A program made the translations under genes and the position numbers. Below, one piece after another: positions 8,516 to 18,826 of a stretch of 64,000 bases of DNA (position 1 is the stretch's first letter; each line of letters opens with the position of its first letter). This DNA comes from Lactobacillus johnsonii. Lineage in GTDB: Bacteria > Bacillota > Bacilli > Lactobacillales > Lactobacillaceae. The stretch lies in the NCBI RefSeq assembly GCF_014058685.1, contig NZ_CP059055.1:806001-870000 (forward strand). The letters are read 5' to 3'. A model generated the notes under the pieces. It saw only the letters and a list, made by a program, of their open reading frames with translations, made no database searches and was not told where the DNA came from.

Positions 8516-9682
8516 ATGGCACAACGTGATTATTATGATGTGCTGGGTGTTGATAAAAATGCTAGTGAAAGTGAGATTAGTAAGGCATATCGTAAACTAG
8601 CAAAAAAATATCACCCAGACTTAAACCATGAACCTGGTGCTGAAGAAAAATACAAGGAAGTAAATGAAGCATATGAGGTTCTCCATGATAAACAGAAAAG
8701 AGCTCAGTATGACCAATTTGGCCAAGCAGGTGTAAATGGTCAAGGTGGCTTTGGTGGTCAAGGCTTTGGCGGTTTTGGCGGCCAAGGTGGATACTCATCT
8801 CAAGGCTTTGGTGATTTTGGCGATATTTTCGGTGATATCTTTGGTTCAGCATTTGGCGGAGGCAGAAGTCGTGTAGATCCAACTGCACCGCAAAAAGGTC
8901 AAGATTTAGATTATACAATGACGATTGACTTTATGGATGCAATCAAGGGTAAAAAGACCGATATTACCTATACTAGAAGTGAAGTTTGTCCTACTTGTGA
9001 CGGCTCTGGTGCTGAAAAAGGTACTCATCCAATTACGTGTGATAAATGTCATGGAAGTGGGGTAATGACGGTAACTCGTCAAACACCACTCGGTGTTATT
9101 CAACAACAAACTACTTGTGACAAGTGCGGAGGACGCGGAACAATTATTGAACATCCATGTCAAACTTGCCATGGTCAGGGCACCGTCGACAAAAAGCAGA
9201 CTCTTCAAGTTACTGTTCCAGCTGGTATTGATAATGGACAACAGATTCGTTTAAGTGGTCAAGGCGAAGCTGGAAAAAATGGTGGTCCTTACGGTGACTT
9301 GTACATTGTATTTAGAGTTAAACCAAGCAAAGAATTTAGAAGAAATGGTACAACTATCTATACTGAAGCTCCAATTTCATTTGCTCAAGCAGCTTTAGGA
9401 GATAAAATTCGTGTAAATACAGTTCATGGTCCAGTTGATTTAACGATTCCGGCAGGAACTCAACCTAATACTAACTTTAAATTACGTGGTCAAGGTGTAC
9501 CAAAGATAAATGGTACAGGCAATGGAGACCAAGAAGTAACAGTTAAAGTAGTTATTCCAAAGAAGATTAATGATAAGCAGAAGGAAGCTTTGGTTGATTA
9601 CGTTAAAGCTGGTGGCGGTAATATTTCCCCACAAGAAAAGAATTTCTTCGAACGTTTAAAAGATAAGTTAAACGGAGAATAA
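8516..9682 (+). CDS. dnaJ: Chaperone protein DnaJ (Hsp40, type I)
   Basis: A 388-aa type I Hsp40. The J-domain has [14 protein letters not shown] and the HPD motif in KYHPDLNHE. It is followed by a Gly/Phe-rich segment (about 75-120), then four CxxCxGxG-type zinc repeats ([32 protein letters not shown] at about 158-220) and the two-part C-terminal substrate domain. It stimulates DnaK ATPase. It is the last gene of the CIRCE operon. Confidence 0.99.
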   Translation: MAQRDYYDVLGVDKNASESEISKAYRKLAKKYHPDLNHEPGAEEKYKEVNEAYEVLHDKQKRAQYDQFGQAGVNGQGGFGGQGFGGFGGQGGYSSQGFGDFGDIFGDIFGSAFGGGRSRVDPTAPQKGQDLDYTMTIDFMDAIKGKKTDITYTRSEVCPTCDGSGAEKGTHPITCDKCHGSGVMTVTRQTPLGVIQQQTTCDKCGGRGTIIEHPCQTCHGQGTVDKKQTLQVTVPAGIDNGQQIRLSGQGEAGKNGGPYGDLYIVFRVKPSKEFRRNGTTIYTEAPISFAQAALGDKIRVNTVHGPVDLTIPAGTQPNTNFKLRGQGVPKINGTGNGDQEVTVKVVIPKKINDKQKEALVDYVKAGGGNISPQEKNFFERLKDKLNGE

Positions 9683-9684
9683 AA

Positions 9685-9732
9685 GTGAAAACGTATATCT
9701 CTATAAGTCTTGAGGTATGCGTTTTATTTTTG
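9685..9732 (+). terminator. Intrinsic terminator after dnaJ
   Basis: A 10-bp stem with one G-U pair (AAAACGTATA / TATGCGTTTT), an 18-base loop and a T-rich tail. It ends the heat-shock operon. Confidence 0.75.
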
Positions 9733-9825
9733 TAATAAATAATTACTTCAATAAAAATGTTGCATTAAGAATTTTATCTAGTCGTAGGCCTTTGATATAA
9801 TTAATAAAGCGAAAAGGGTGAGAAC

Positions 9826-11664
9826 ATGGATATAAAAAAATTACAAGATTATCAAAAACATATTCGAAATTTTTCAATTGTTGCCCATATTGATCATGGA
9901 AAATCAACGATTGCAGATCGTATTTTAGAATTAACAGATACTGTTTCTGAACGTCAAATGAAAAATCAATTACTTGACGATATGCCACTAGAACGGCAAC
10001 GTGGTATAACTATTAAGCTAAATTCTGTAGAAGTAAAATACCACGCTAAAGATGGTAAAACATATATCTTTCACTTAATTGATACTCCAGGCCACGTAGA
10101 CTTTTCATATGAAGTTTCAAGATCATTAGCGGCCTGTGAGGGGGCACTCTTAGTAGTGGATGCCACTCAAGGTGTACAAGCACAAACTTTGGCTAATACT
10201 TATTTAGCTATTGATGATGACTTGGAAATTTTACCAGTTATTAATAAGATCGATTTACCATCAGCTGATCCCGAAATGTGTAAAAATGAAATTGAAGAGA
10301 TGATTGGTCTTGATGCTTCAGATGCAGTAGAAGTTTCAGGAAAAACAGGTCAAGGTATTCCTGAATTACTAGAAGAAATTGTGAAAAAAGTACCTGCACC
10401 TGACGGTGACCTCAATGCCCCATTAAAGGCTTTGATTTTTGATTCAAAATATGATGATTATCGCGGTGTTGTTTTATCTGTTCGAATTGAAGAGGGAACG
10501 GTTAAACCAGGCGATAAAATTCGTATTATGAATACTGGAAAAGAATTTGAAGTAACAGAAGTAGGTGTTTCAAGTCCACATCCAGTTAAAAAAGATATGC
10601 TTATTGCTGGGGACGTAGGATATTTAACTGCTAACATCAAATCAGTTCGTGAAACTCGTGTTGGTGATACCATTACTAGTGCTGAAACTCCAACTGAAAA
10701 GCCACTTCCAGGTTATCGTCAAATTCCACCAATGGTTTACTCTGGTATGTATCCAGTTGACAATCAAAAGTATGATGATTTGAAAGAAGCGCTTCAAAAG
10801 TTACAATTGAATGATGCTGCTTTAGAATTTGAACCTGAAACATCTCAAGCTTTGGGCTTTGGTTTCCGGTGTGGATTTTTAGGATTGCTTCATATGGACG
10901 TTGTTCAAGAAAGACTTGAGCAAGAGTTTGGTATGGATTTAATCATGACCGCACCAAGTGTAGACTATCATGCTATTATGAACGACGGATCAACTAAGCT
11001 GATTGATAACCCAGCTGATTTGCCTGATGCTGGTGAATATAAGGAAGTTCAAGAGCCTTATGTTAAAGCAGAAATTATGGTGCCAAATGATTTTGTGGGA
11101 CCAGTAATGGAATTATGTCAGCGAAAGCGCGGCGAATTTGTAACTATGGATTACTTAGATAAGTATCGAGTAAATGTTATTTACAATATGCCATTAGCCG
11201 AAATTATTTATGATTTTTTTGATGAATTAAAATCTTCAACTAAGGGCTATGCATCCCTTGATTATGAGATAACTGGTTATCGTGCAACGGACTTAGTTAA
11301 AATTGATATGCTTCTTAATAAAGAACCTATCGATGCTCTCAGCTTTATTGCACACCGTGAAGAAGCACAAAATCGTGCTCGTCAAATGACAACAATGCTG
11401 AAGAAATTAATTCCGCGTCAGAACTTTGAAGTTGATATTCAAGGTGCCATTGGAGCTAAAATTATTTCTCGTGCAACCATTAAACCATATCGTAAAGATG
11501 TTACTTGGAAGATTCATACCGGTGACCCTGATCGACGTGCAAAATTGCTTGAGAAACAGCGTCGTGGTAAAAAGAGAATGAAAGCAGTTGGTAGAGTAGA
11601 AGTGCCTCAAGATGCATTTATGGCTGTTTTAAAAATGAACGATGACGATATTAAAGGTAAATAA
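9826..11664 (+). CDS. lepA: Elongation factor 4 (back-translocase LepA)
   Basis: A 612-aa translational GTPase. It shows G1 [10 protein letters not shown]3 DTPGHVDF, G4 NKIDLPSAD, the EF-4-specific region [21 protein letters not shown], and the C-terminal domain typical of LepA ([23 protein letters not shown]). It acts on ribosomes, where it affects translocation and biogenesis. A TATAAT at 9796-9801 lies 30 bases upstream of the start, so it probably has its own promoter. The start ATG follows AAAAGGGTGAG. Confidence 0.98.
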   Translation: MDIKKLQDYQKHIRNFSIVAHIDHGKSTIADRILELTDTVSERQMKNQLLDDMPLERQRGITIKLNSVEVKYHAKDGKTYIFHLIDTPGHVDFSYEVSRSLAACEGALLVVDATQGVQAQTLANTYLAIDDDLEILPVINKIDLPSADPEMCKNEIEEMIGLDASDAVEVSGKTGQGIPELLEEIVKKVPAPDGDLNAPLKALIFDSKYDDYRGVVLSVRIEEGTVKPGDKIRIMNTGKEFEVTEVGVSSPHPVKKDMLIAGDVGYLTANIKSVRETRVGDTITSAETPTEKPLPGYRQIPPMVYSGMYPVDNQKYDDLKEALQKLQLNDAALEFEPETSQALGFGFRCGFLGLLHMDVVQERLEQEFGMDLIMTAPSVDYHAIMNDGSTKLIDNPADLPDAGEYKEVQEPYVKAEIMVPNDFVGPVMELCQRKRGEFVTMDYLDKYRVNVIYNMPLAEIIYDFFDELKSSTKGYASLDYEITGYRATDLVKIDMLLNKEPIDALSFIAHREEAQNRARQMTTMLKKLIPRQNFEVDIQGAIGAKIISRATIKPYRKDVTWKIHTGDPDRRAKLLEKQRRGKKRMKAVGRVEVPQDAFMAVLKMNDDDIKGK

Positions 11665-11680
11665 ATAACATAACTTTATA

Positions 11681-11711
11681 GACGTACCAAGGTTTTGGTA
11701 CGTCTTTTTTG
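11681..11711 (+). terminator. Intrinsic terminator after lepA
   Basis: A 10-bp stem (GACGTACCAA / TTGGTACGTC) with a 4-base loop and six T. It is a strong terminator. Confidence 0.92.
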
Positions 11712-11801
11712 TTAAAAATCTATCGCTAAGGTAATTGATATTCTTTTTCTAAATTTGTGTTAGAATTTATAACAGTATCAATTAATTAAGGAATAGAAAA
11801 A

Positions 11802-12491
11802 ATGGCACAAACAAAGAAAAATAATTCCAAGAAAACTTGGATCATTAGAATTGCTGCAATTATTTTATTAATTATCGGATTAGGGATGATTTTTAATAGT
11901 CAGATCCGAGATATGATGGTTAGACAAAATCAAACGACTGCCTTAAAAAAGTTGAATAAAGAAACTGTTAAAAAGAATCAAAAGAAAAAAGGAATGTTTG
12001 ATTTTTCTAAGGTAGAGGAAATCGACTTTGGTCAAGTAACAAAATCGCGTGTCAATAATACAGCGGATGCAATTGGTGCGATTGCGGTTCCTAGCGTAAA
12101 CATGTACTTACCAATTATGAAAGGGTTAAGCGATGATGCTATGTCAACTGGTGGGGGAACTATGAGACCTGATCAAGTGATGGGAAAGGGAAACTATCCG
12201 TTAGCTGGACACTATATGACTGCTAAGGGAGTATTATTTTCACCACTAGAAAACACTAAAATAGGCGAAAAAGTATATTTGACTAATCTAGATAAGATTT
12301 ATATTTATCAAATATATATGAAAAAAATTGTTGATCCAACAGCAGTTTGGCTAGTGGATAATACTAAGCAAAATATTGTTACTTTAATTACTTGTGCTGA
12401 TGGTGGGGTTAATCGCTGGGCAATTAGAGGAAAATTAATTGCGGAAGAACCAGCAACGGACAAAAATCTTCAAGTTTTCAAGCTTAAATAA
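11802..12491 (+). CDS. srtA: Class A sortase
   Basis: A 229-aa membrane-anchored transpeptidase that links LPxTG surface proteins to peptidoglycan. A basic N-terminus precedes one transmembrane segment (about residues 13-31). The catalytic triad fits His137 in NYPLAGHY, Cys198 in TLITC, and an Arg nearby (Arg209 in WAIRG is the best candidate). It stands alone between lepA and recJ with no pilin or LPxTG substrate beside it, so it is probably the housekeeping sortase. Its own terminator follows. Confidence 0.93.
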   Translation: MAQTKKNNSKKTWIIRIAAIILLIIGLGMIFNSQIRDMMVRQNQTTALKKLNKETVKKNQKKKGMFDFSKVEEIDFGQVTKSRVNNTADAIGAIAVPSVNMYLPIMKGLSDDAMSTGGGTMRPDQVMGKGNYPLAGHYMTAKGVLFSPLENTKIGEKVYLTNLDKIYIYQIYMKKIVDPTAVWLVDNTKQNIVTLITCADGGVNRWAIRGKLIAEEPATDKNLQVFKLK

Positions 12492-12531
12492 AGGGATTTG
12501 CTTCTTAATGAAAGGAAGTAAATCCTTTTTA
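12492..12531 (+). terminator. Intrinsic terminator after the sortase gene
   Basis: A 13-bp stem with G-U pairs (12492-12504 with 12515-12527), a 10-base loop and a T-run. It directly abuts the sortase stop codon. Confidence 0.8.
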
Positions 12532-12589
12532 ACTTTTGCTATAATAGAAACTTAGATGTTTATAGATGATTTAGGTGAACTAGAAAATA

Positions 12590-14860
12590 ATGAAATGGCA
12601 ACAAAGACAAGCAACTAATTTAGATCAAGAGTTAATTAAGAATTATGGTTTAACTGATATTCAAGCTAAACTTTTTGCTTTAAGAGGGATAAATACTGCA
12701 GAAAAATTAGATTTTTGGTTAAATGCAGACGAAAATGATCTAGCTGATCCTTTTTTGATGCATGATATGGAAAAGACAATTGATCGAATTAATCAAGCAA
12801 TTGATAATGGTGAAAAGATAACCATCTATGGTGATTATGATGCGGATGGAATCACAGCAACTAGTATCATGATGGATACTTTGGAAATTTTGGGTGCCGA
12901 TGTTCATTTTTTTATTCCCGATAGATTTAAAGATGGTTATGGACCGAACATGACTCGCTATCAAGAGATAGTAGAAGATGGAACTAAGTTAATTATTACT
13001 GTTGACAATGGTGTAACTGGTGTAGAAGAAATAAAGTACGCTCAAGAACATGGTGTCGATGTGATTTTAACTGATCATCATACTTTTCAAGATCAAAAAC
13101 CAGCAGCCTTCAGTACTGTTCACTGTAATTATCCTGGCCAGAAATATCCATTTGATGATTATTGTGGAGCAGGGGTTGCGTATACAATTTGCCGTGCATT
13201 AATGCAAGATACAATGCCTGAGCTATTAGATTTGGCCATGATTGGAACAATTGGCGATATGGTAAAGGTTACTGGTGAAGGCCATATTATTGTAAAACGT
13301 GGTTTAGATATTCTGAATCAAACTGAACGACCAGGATTGCGCGCTTTGATTAAACAAGCGGGTCTAACTATGGGAGAAATTACGGCAACACATGTTGGCT
13401 TTAATATTGCACCTAGATTAAATGCTGTTGGACGTTTGGCAGATGCTAGTTTAGCCGTGGAATTACTTTTAAGTGATGATGAAGAACAAGCTGAAAAAAT
13501 AGCCGCTAGGATTGAAGAATTAAATAATGAGAGAAAAGAACTTACAAGTAAAGTTTATGACGATTGTTTAGCTCAAGTTGAAAAGAATGGCTGGCAGCAT
13601 CGAAATACTCTAGTTATTTATAATTCTGATTTTCATGAAGGTGTCTTAGGACTCGTAGCAAACAAAGTGGTCGAAAAGTTGCATAAACCTACTCTTGTCC
13701 TCACTAAGGATGAAGCAGGTGAATTAAAGGGATCTGGCCGATCAAGCGAAGGATTTAATTTGTTTAATGCTCTAGAGCCAATGAAGGATGATCTTTTAGA
13801 TAAATTTGGTGGTCATGATTTTGCCTGTGGTTTATCTTTAAAAGCCGACAAGCTTGAAGAATTACGAGTACGCTTTGAGGATAGCTTTAAACCAAGTATT
13901 GATCTTGAGGTAAAAGATTTTGACTTTGAATTAAATTTAAAAGAAGTTACGCCTGATACGATAGCTGAGATTAATCTGGTTGGTCCATTTGGAACAGGTA
14001 ATCCTGAACCAATTTTTAGTATTAGTGAGCCCCATATTAAGAGTCTATTTAAAATGGGAAAAGATAAAAATCATGTAAAGTTTACAGCAGAAAAAAATGC
14101 GGGGAAGCTTACAATTGTTGGTTTTAACAAGGGATTTTTAAATCAAACATTACTTCCTTTTATTAAAGAACTTTACGTTACTCTTTCTCTTAATAGTTGG
14201 AAAAATATTTCGAATGTTCAAGGGATGCTAGCGGGGATTGAATATGGAGCTCCAAAATTAGCTGTTTTTGATCAAGTAATTGATATGCGGCAAGAAGACT
14301 ATGTGATGGGATTTGCTGATAAGTATTTGATTTTTGATAAAAAGATTATTCCGTGGGCTAGGAATGGATTAGGGATCCCAGAAGGAAAGATTAGTCTAGC
14401 AAAAGATTACAATGGAGATTCTGAAGTAGTAGCTTTATTAGATACGCCACGCAATCAAATGGAGTTAAATGTTGCTTTGGAGAAAAAGTATCAACAGCTT
14501 TATTTACGCTTTTTATTTGATCAATTACCAATCAATACTTTGCCAAGTAGGGATGCTTTTGGTGCAACTTTAAAATATATCTATGCACATCCAAACTTAA
14601 GTATTGATGATTACCAGGCTGTATCTTCTTATCTTGGTTTAGATTATCAAGCTGTTTTATTTATTTTACGTGTATTTTTTGAATTGAATTTTGTCTCATT
14701 TACTGATGGAAAAATTATCGGGAATAAGAATCCCGAAAGTAAAAAACTAACTGCTTCAAAATATTTTAATAGTATATCCTCTCAGATAAAATTTACTAAT
14801 CAGTTAAGAACGATGCCATCAAATCAATTGATTAATTATGTTAAACAATATTTGAAGTGA
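12590..14860 (+). CDS. recJ: Single-stranded-DNA-specific 5'-3' exonuclease RecJ
   Basis: A 756-aa DHH-family nuclease used in recombination and base-excision repair. Conserved parts include ITIYGDYDADGITATS (about 76-91), ILTDHHTFQ (DHH motif, about 161-169) and GGHDFACGLSLK (DHHA1 domain). The C-terminal third is the Firmicutes-specific RecJ extension. A TATAAT lies at 12540-12545, about 45 bases upstream of the ATG. apt follows after 134 bases, an order common in Firmicutes. Confidence 0.97.
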   Translation: MKWQQRQATNLDQELIKNYGLTDIQAKLFALRGINTAEKLDFWLNADENDLADPFLMHDMEKTIDRINQAIDNGEKITIYGDYDADGITATSIMMDTLEILGADVHFFIPDRFKDGYGPNMTRYQEIVEDGTKLIITVDNGVTGVEEIKYAQEHGVDVILTDHHTFQDQKPAAFSTVHCNYPGQKYPFDDYCGAGVAYTICRALMQDTMPELLDLAMIGTIGDMVKVTGEGHIIVKRGLDILNQTERPGLRALIKQAGLTMGEITATHVGFNIAPRLNAVGRLADASLAVELLLSDDEEQAEKIAARIEELNNERKELTSKVYDDCLAQVEKNGWQHRNTLVIYNSDFHEGVLGLVANKVVEKLHKPTLVLTKDEAGELKGSGRSSEGFNLFNALEPMKDDLLDKFGGHDFACGLSLKADKLEELRVRFEDSFKPSIDLEVKDFDFELNLKEVTPDTIAEINLVGPFGTGNPEPIFSISEPHIKSLFKMGKDKNHVKFTAEKNAGKLTIVGFNKGFLNQTLLPFIKELYVTLSLNSWKNISNVQGMLAGIEYGAPKLAVFDQVIDMRQEDYVMGFADKYLIFDKKIIPWARNGLGIPEGKISLAKDYNGDSEVVALLDTPRNQMELNVALEKKYQQLYLRFLFDQLPINTLPSRDAFGATLKYIYAHPNLSIDDYQAVSSYLGLDYQAVLFILRVFFELNFVSFTDGKIIGNKNPESKKLTASKYFNSISSQIKFTNQLRTMPSNQLINYVKQYLK

Positions 14861-14994
14861 TCATTACTAGTTATAAATTATTAAAAAGTTCGGTTTAAGC
14901 CTGATTTTAAAGCAAAAATTTGGTAAAATATACAAGTCAAAGACCGCTAGGTCTAATTTTTCAATGAGAGTCTAAAATGGAGGTTTCTCTTTAA

Positions 14995-15522
14995 ATGGCA
15001 ATTGATTTTAAAGAACACATTGCAAGTGTACAGGATTTTCCAAATAAGGGGATTGTCTTTCGCGATATCACCCCAATTTTGCAAGATGGGAAATTATATC
15101 GCGCTGCTACCCATGAATTAGCTGATTATGCTAAAAGTCGTGGAGCAGAAGTAATTGTTGGACCAGAAGCCCGTGGATTTATTGTTGGCTGTCCTGTTGC
15201 AACAGAATTAGGAGTTGGTTTTGTACCAGCTCGTAAGCCTCATAAGTTGCCACGCGAAGTAGAAAGTGCTTCTTATGATTTAGAATATGGTTCTAATGTC
15301 TTAGAAATGCATAAAGATGCAATTAAGCCAGGTCAAAAAGTTGTAATCTGTGATGACTTGATGGCAACTGCTGGTACTCTTCACGCAACTAAGGAATTAA
15401 TCGAAAACTTAGGCGGAGAAGTAGTAGGGGCAGCATTTTATATTGAATTAACTGATCTTAAGGGAAGAGAACAATTCCCAGATTTAGACATATATTCTTT
15501 AGTAAAGTACAGTGATGCTTAA
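14995..15522 (+). CDS. apt: Adenine phosphoribosyltransferase
   Basis: A 175-aa purine salvage enzyme that makes AMP from adenine and PRPP. It shows the opening [19 protein letters not shown], the EARGFIVG loop, and the PRPP-binding motif [13 protein letters not shown] (about 119-131). Length is typical. An extended TGGTAAAAT -10 at 14921-14929 suggests a separate promoter after recJ. A terminator follows. Confidence 0.98.
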   Translation: MAIDFKEHIASVQDFPNKGIVFRDITPILQDGKLYRAATHELADYAKSRGAEVIVGPEARGFIVGCPVATELGVGFVPARKPHKLPREVESASYDLEYGSNVLEMHKDAIKPGQKVVICDDLMATAGTLHATKELIENLGGEVVGAAFYIELTDLKGREQFPDLDIYSLVKYSDA

Positions 15523-15528
15523 TGCTTG

Positions 15529-15556
15529 AACGGAACTCGATTGAGTTCCGTTTTCT
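15529..15556 (+). terminator. Intrinsic terminator after apt
   Basis: A perfect 10-bp stem (AACGGAACTC / GAGTTCCGTT) with a 4-base loop and a TTTTCTTTT-type tail. Confidence 0.9.
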
Positions 15557-15646
15557 TTTGCTTATTTTTAATCTCTTTTGTATTAATTTAACAAAAAGCG
15601 CATAATAGTTAATGTTTGTATGAAAGAGGGAGTGTTTTAGTTTTTT

Positions 15647-17155
15647 ATGAAAAAAGACAAATCAGTCAAAATTGGGCTAAAGAGTCTAGTTCTGATGATC
15701 TTTTCAGCTATTTTTGGCTTTAGTAATTCTTTAACAGCCTATTACCAAATGGGTTATGCAAGTATTGTGTGGTATATCATAACCGCAATTTTATTCTTTT
15801 TACCATCAGCTTTAATTTTTGCCGAATATGGTGCAGCTTTTAAAGGAGTTAAGGGCGGAATTTTTTCTTGGCTTAAAGGCTCAGTTAGTGAAAAAACTGC
15901 TTTTATCGGTACTTTTATTTGGTTAGCTGCTTGGGTGGTTTGGCTTGTATCATCGACACAATTTTTCTTAGTATCGGTATCAACAGCCATTTCAGGCCAT
16001 GATACTACTCAAAGCTGGCACTTTTTAAATTTGACATCAACACAACTTTTAGGAATTTTAGAAGTAGTATTTTTAGTAGTCGTAACATTCTTTGCTGCTA
16101 AGGGTGTTGATAAGATTGCAGCTGTAAGTAACGTTGGAGGCTTTTTTACTTTAGCCATTACAATTGGTTTTACTTTGGTATCAATCTTAGTATTCTTTTT
16201 GAATCATGGAAAGTTAGCAGAACCTTTAACGGCCCAATCACTAGTTCATTCACCTAATCCGGCTTTCCAATCTCCAATTGCCGTTGTATCTTTCATTGTT
16301 TATGCTTTGTTTGCTTACGGTGGTCTAGAAACATCAGCTGGTGTGATTGATTCAGTAGATAAACCTGAAAAAACGTTTCCTAAGGCTTTAATTACTGCAA
16401 TGATTTGGATGACGGCATTATATGTTTTAAATATTTTGATGTGTGGTGTAGCTGCTAACTGGAGCAGTCAATTAAGTGGTAAAAATGTTGATTTGGCTAA
16501 TGTTGAATATGTTTTAATTAACAATTTGGGAGTTGAAACAGGTAAAGCATTTGGACTTTCTCATTCAGCATCATTAGCTTTAGGATCTGCTTTTTCCCGT
16601 TTTGCTGGATTAGCTGACGTTTTAGCAGGAATTTCAGCAGCATTTTTAATGGTTTATTCACCTGTTAAGTCCTTTATTGAAGGATGTGATCCAAAACTCC
16701 TGCCAAAATCCTTAGTTAAATTAAATCGACACGGAATGCCAGAGCGTTCAATGTGGCTTCAGGCTGTTATTGTTAGTGTTATTATTTTATTTATTTCCTT
16801 TGGTGGTAACGCAGCCGGACAATTCTATACTATTTTAATGGATATGATGAATGTTTCTTCATCTGCCCCATACTTATTTCTGATTGGTGCATATCCATTC
16901 TTTAAGATGAAAAAAGATATTGATCGCCCATTTATCTTTATTGAGGGTAAAAAACGTGTGTGGACTGTAACAATTGTTGTTTGGCTTGTAGTAGCAGTCG
17001 GGATCGTCTTTACTTGTATTGAGCCATTATTTACTGGTGATTATGCAACTTCATTCTGGACCGCTATTGGACCAGTGGCATTTGGTGTTATCGCTTGGAT
17101 ATATTATTCATATCAAGAAAGAAAAACTGTTACTGTAGTTGATGAAGAAGAATAA
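15647..17155 (+). CDS. Amino acid permease, APC superfamily, YjeM / glutamate-GABA antiporter type
   Basis: A 502-aa integral membrane protein with about 12-13 hydrophobic segments. The start LKSLVLMIFSAIFGFSNSLTAYYQMGY and the segment VYALFAYGGLETSAGVIDSVDKPEKTFPKA are typical of the YjeM branch of the glutamate:GABA antiporter family. The substrate cannot be told from sequence. There is no decarboxylase gene beside it. An in-frame TAG nine bases before the ATG fixes this start, yet the nearest purine-rich site (GAGGGAG, 15626-15632) is 14 bases away, which is unusually far. Confidence 0.85.
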   Translation: MKKDKSVKIGLKSLVLMIFSAIFGFSNSLTAYYQMGYASIVWYIITAILFFLPSALIFAEYGAAFKGVKGGIFSWLKGSVSEKTAFIGTFIWLAAWVVWLVSSTQFFLVSVSTAISGHDTTQSWHFLNLTSTQLLGILEVVFLVVVTFFAAKGVDKIAAVSNVGGFFTLAITIGFTLVSILVFFLNHGKLAEPLTAQSLVHSPNPAFQSPIAVVSFIVYALFAYGGLETSAGVIDSVDKPEKTFPKALITAMIWMTALYVLNILMCGVAANWSSQLSGKNVDLANVEYVLINNLGVETGKAFGLSHSASLALGSAFSRFAGLADVLAGISAAFLMVYSPVKSFIEGCDPKLLPKSLVKLNRHGMPERSMWLQAVIVSVIILFISFGGNAAGQFYTILMDMMNVSSSAPYLFLIGAYPFFKMKKDIDRPFIFIEGKKRVWTVTIVVWLVVAVGIVFTCIEPLFTGDYATSFWTAIGPVAFGVIAWIYYSYQERKTVTVVDEEE

Positions 17156-17161
17156 ATAAGA

Positions 17162-17205
17162 AAAAAAGACATACTCAACTAAAAATTGAGGATGTCTCTT
17201 TTTTT
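17162..17205. terminator. Bidirectional terminator between the YjeM-like gene and cls
   Basis: A 12-bp stem with one mismatch (AGACATACTCAA / TTGAGGATGTCT), flanked by an A-run on the left and a T-run on the right. It can serve both convergent genes. Confidence 0.85.
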
Positions 17206-18691
17206 ATAAAATTGGTGATAATAATCTTGAAAAGTATTGTTTAAATTTACGCCAATGAGATTGTTTGTCAAAGTACTCTTTTGTGAGTAAAGTTGACTCT
17301 TTTAAATCTTCTTCAAAAATTTCTTTTAATTCCTTGGTGAGAGCTGCGCTATATGTAAAAGCATTTACTTCAAAGTTTAATTGATAACTACGAAAATCTT
17401 GATTTGCCGATCCGACTGAAGCAATATTAGAACCGCTAACCATAGTTTTCGCATGAATAAATCCATTATCGTATTTATAAACTTTAACTCCTTGATTAAC
17501 TAGGTACTTTGCGTAGTATTCAGTTGCTCGGTAGACAAAGGGATGATCAGGCATAGAAGGAATCATAATTCGTACATCAACGCCACTTTTTGCTGCAATA
17601 ATTAAAGCCTCTAGGATTGAATCACCTGGAATTAAGTAGGGAGTTTGAATGTAGACGTAATTTTGTGCTTGAGCAATTATTTCTTCATAAGCTCGCCGAA
17701 TACCAAAATGACTATTATCTGGTCCAGATGAAACAATTTGCATTGGTACCAAGTCTTTAGATTGAACTACTTTTAATTCAAATGTTTCAATTAAGCTATC
17801 AATATTATATTTTGGAAGATGAGATTTACGGCAGCTTGTATTCCAATCCATTGCGAAGCGAATTTCCATTAATAAGGCTGCTTGCCCTACTACGCGTAAA
17901 TGGGTATCACGCCAGTGTCCAAATTTCTTACTTCGATTAATATATTGATCGCCAATATTGAACCCTCCAATATAGCCAATTTTATTATCAATGATTACTA
18001 ATTTACGGTGTAAATGGTAATTAGCACGAGGAGTAGTAAAAAGACGGTTTCCAGCTGTTGAAATGAAAGGTTGCGCTTCTCCTCCTAAATGACGAAGTTT
18101 TTTAAAAAAAGATGGTCGTGTACCACGAGATCCGCTTGCATCATATAAAACTCTAATTTTAACGCCCCGACTGGCTGCTTTTTCTAAAGCTTGTAAGACC
18201 TGATTTCCTAATTGGTCATCATAAAATGTATAAAATTCTACATTAATACTTCTTTTAGCTTCCTCAATATTTTTTATAAGATTTGGAAACAAAACTTGTC
18301 CGTCGATAAAAGTCTCAACTTCGTTATTAAAAGTTAAAAGGGCATCATCATTGTTTAAATTTAGTTCTACTAGCCGTCTTGCACGTGGATTCTGAGATTT
18401 ACTTGGTAGCAAGTCATGGATTCGTAATAGCCTATTTTGTTCATTAAGAAAATGATCACGAATTTTTTTCTGTTCAGTTTCAATTGAGAAGATATCATCG
18501 TGTGATAATTGTCGGCCAGTAAATAAATATAAAACAAATCCAACATACGGTAAGATACATAAAATCAAAAGCCACGCCCAAGTAGAAGCAATGTCACGAT
18601 GACTACGAAAAACAGTCCAAATTGCTAAACCGACATTAATTAACCAAAGGATTTCAATTATTCTTCTAATTATATCCCAAGTTAAAATCAT
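17204..18691 (-). CDS. cls: Cardiolipin synthase
   Basis: A 495-aa membrane enzyme of the phospholipase D superfamily that joins two phosphatidylglycerols to cardiolipin and glycerol. Two transmembrane segments at the N-terminus (about 5-25 and 35-57) precede two HKD motifs: HRKLVIIDNKIGYIGGFN (about 227-244) and HAKTMVSGSNIASVGSANQD (about 408-427). Length is standard. It is transcribed divergently from thyA, with 135 bases between the starts. Confidence 0.96.
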   Translation of the reverse strand: MILTWDIIRRIIEILWLINVGLAIWTVFRSHRDIASTWAWLLILCILPYVGFVLYLFTGRQLSHDDIFSIETEQKKIRDHFLNEQNRLLRIHDLLPSKSQNPRARRLVELNLNNDDALLTFNNEVETFIDGQVLFPNLIKNIEEAKRSINVEFYTFYDDQLGNQVLQALEKAASRGVKIRVLYDASGSRGTRPSFFKKLRHLGGEAQPFISTAGNRLFTTPRANYHLHRKLVIIDNKIGYIGGFNIGDQYINRSKKFGHWRDTHLRVVGQAALLMEIRFAMDWNTSCRKSHLPKYNIDSLIETFELKVVQSKDLVPMQIVSSGPDNSHFGIRRAYEEIIAQAQNYVYIQTPYLIPGDSILEALIIAAKSGVDVRIMIPSMPDHPFVYRATEYYAKYLVNQGVKVYKYDNGFIHAKTMVSGSNIASVGSANQDFRSYQLNFEVNAFTYSAALTKELKEIFEEDLKESTLLTKEYFDKQSHWRKFKQYFSRLLSPIL

Positions 18692-18738
18692 TAGAATTCC
18701 CCCAAAAGTTTATAATATATAATTCTACCATACCGATG

Positions 18739-18780
18739 AATATACAAAATGTAGTGTTTGTATTTACCAATATACAAAAT
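18739..18780. repeat. Pair of 12-bp direct repeats in the cls-thyA divergent region
   Basis: AATATACAAAAT occurs at 18739-18750 and 18769-18780, exactly 30 bases apart (about three helical turns). It could be a regulator site or promoter material in this AT-rich intergenic region. No known operator is recognised. Confidence 0.4.
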
Positions 18781-18826
18781 ATATGGTATTTTAAGATGAA
18801 GACGCGGAATAGAAAGAAGAAATAAA

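Noticed and set aside
8273..9241. Several open frames on the minus strand opposite the end of dnaK and dnaJ
   Set aside because: They lie inside well-conserved genes, have low-complexity His/Leu/Gln content caused by Gly/Gln codons on the other strand, and no ribosome sites.
11802..12491. Sortase as part of a pilus cluster
   Set aside because: No LPxTG protein or second sortase is adjacent; a housekeeping class A sortase is more likely.
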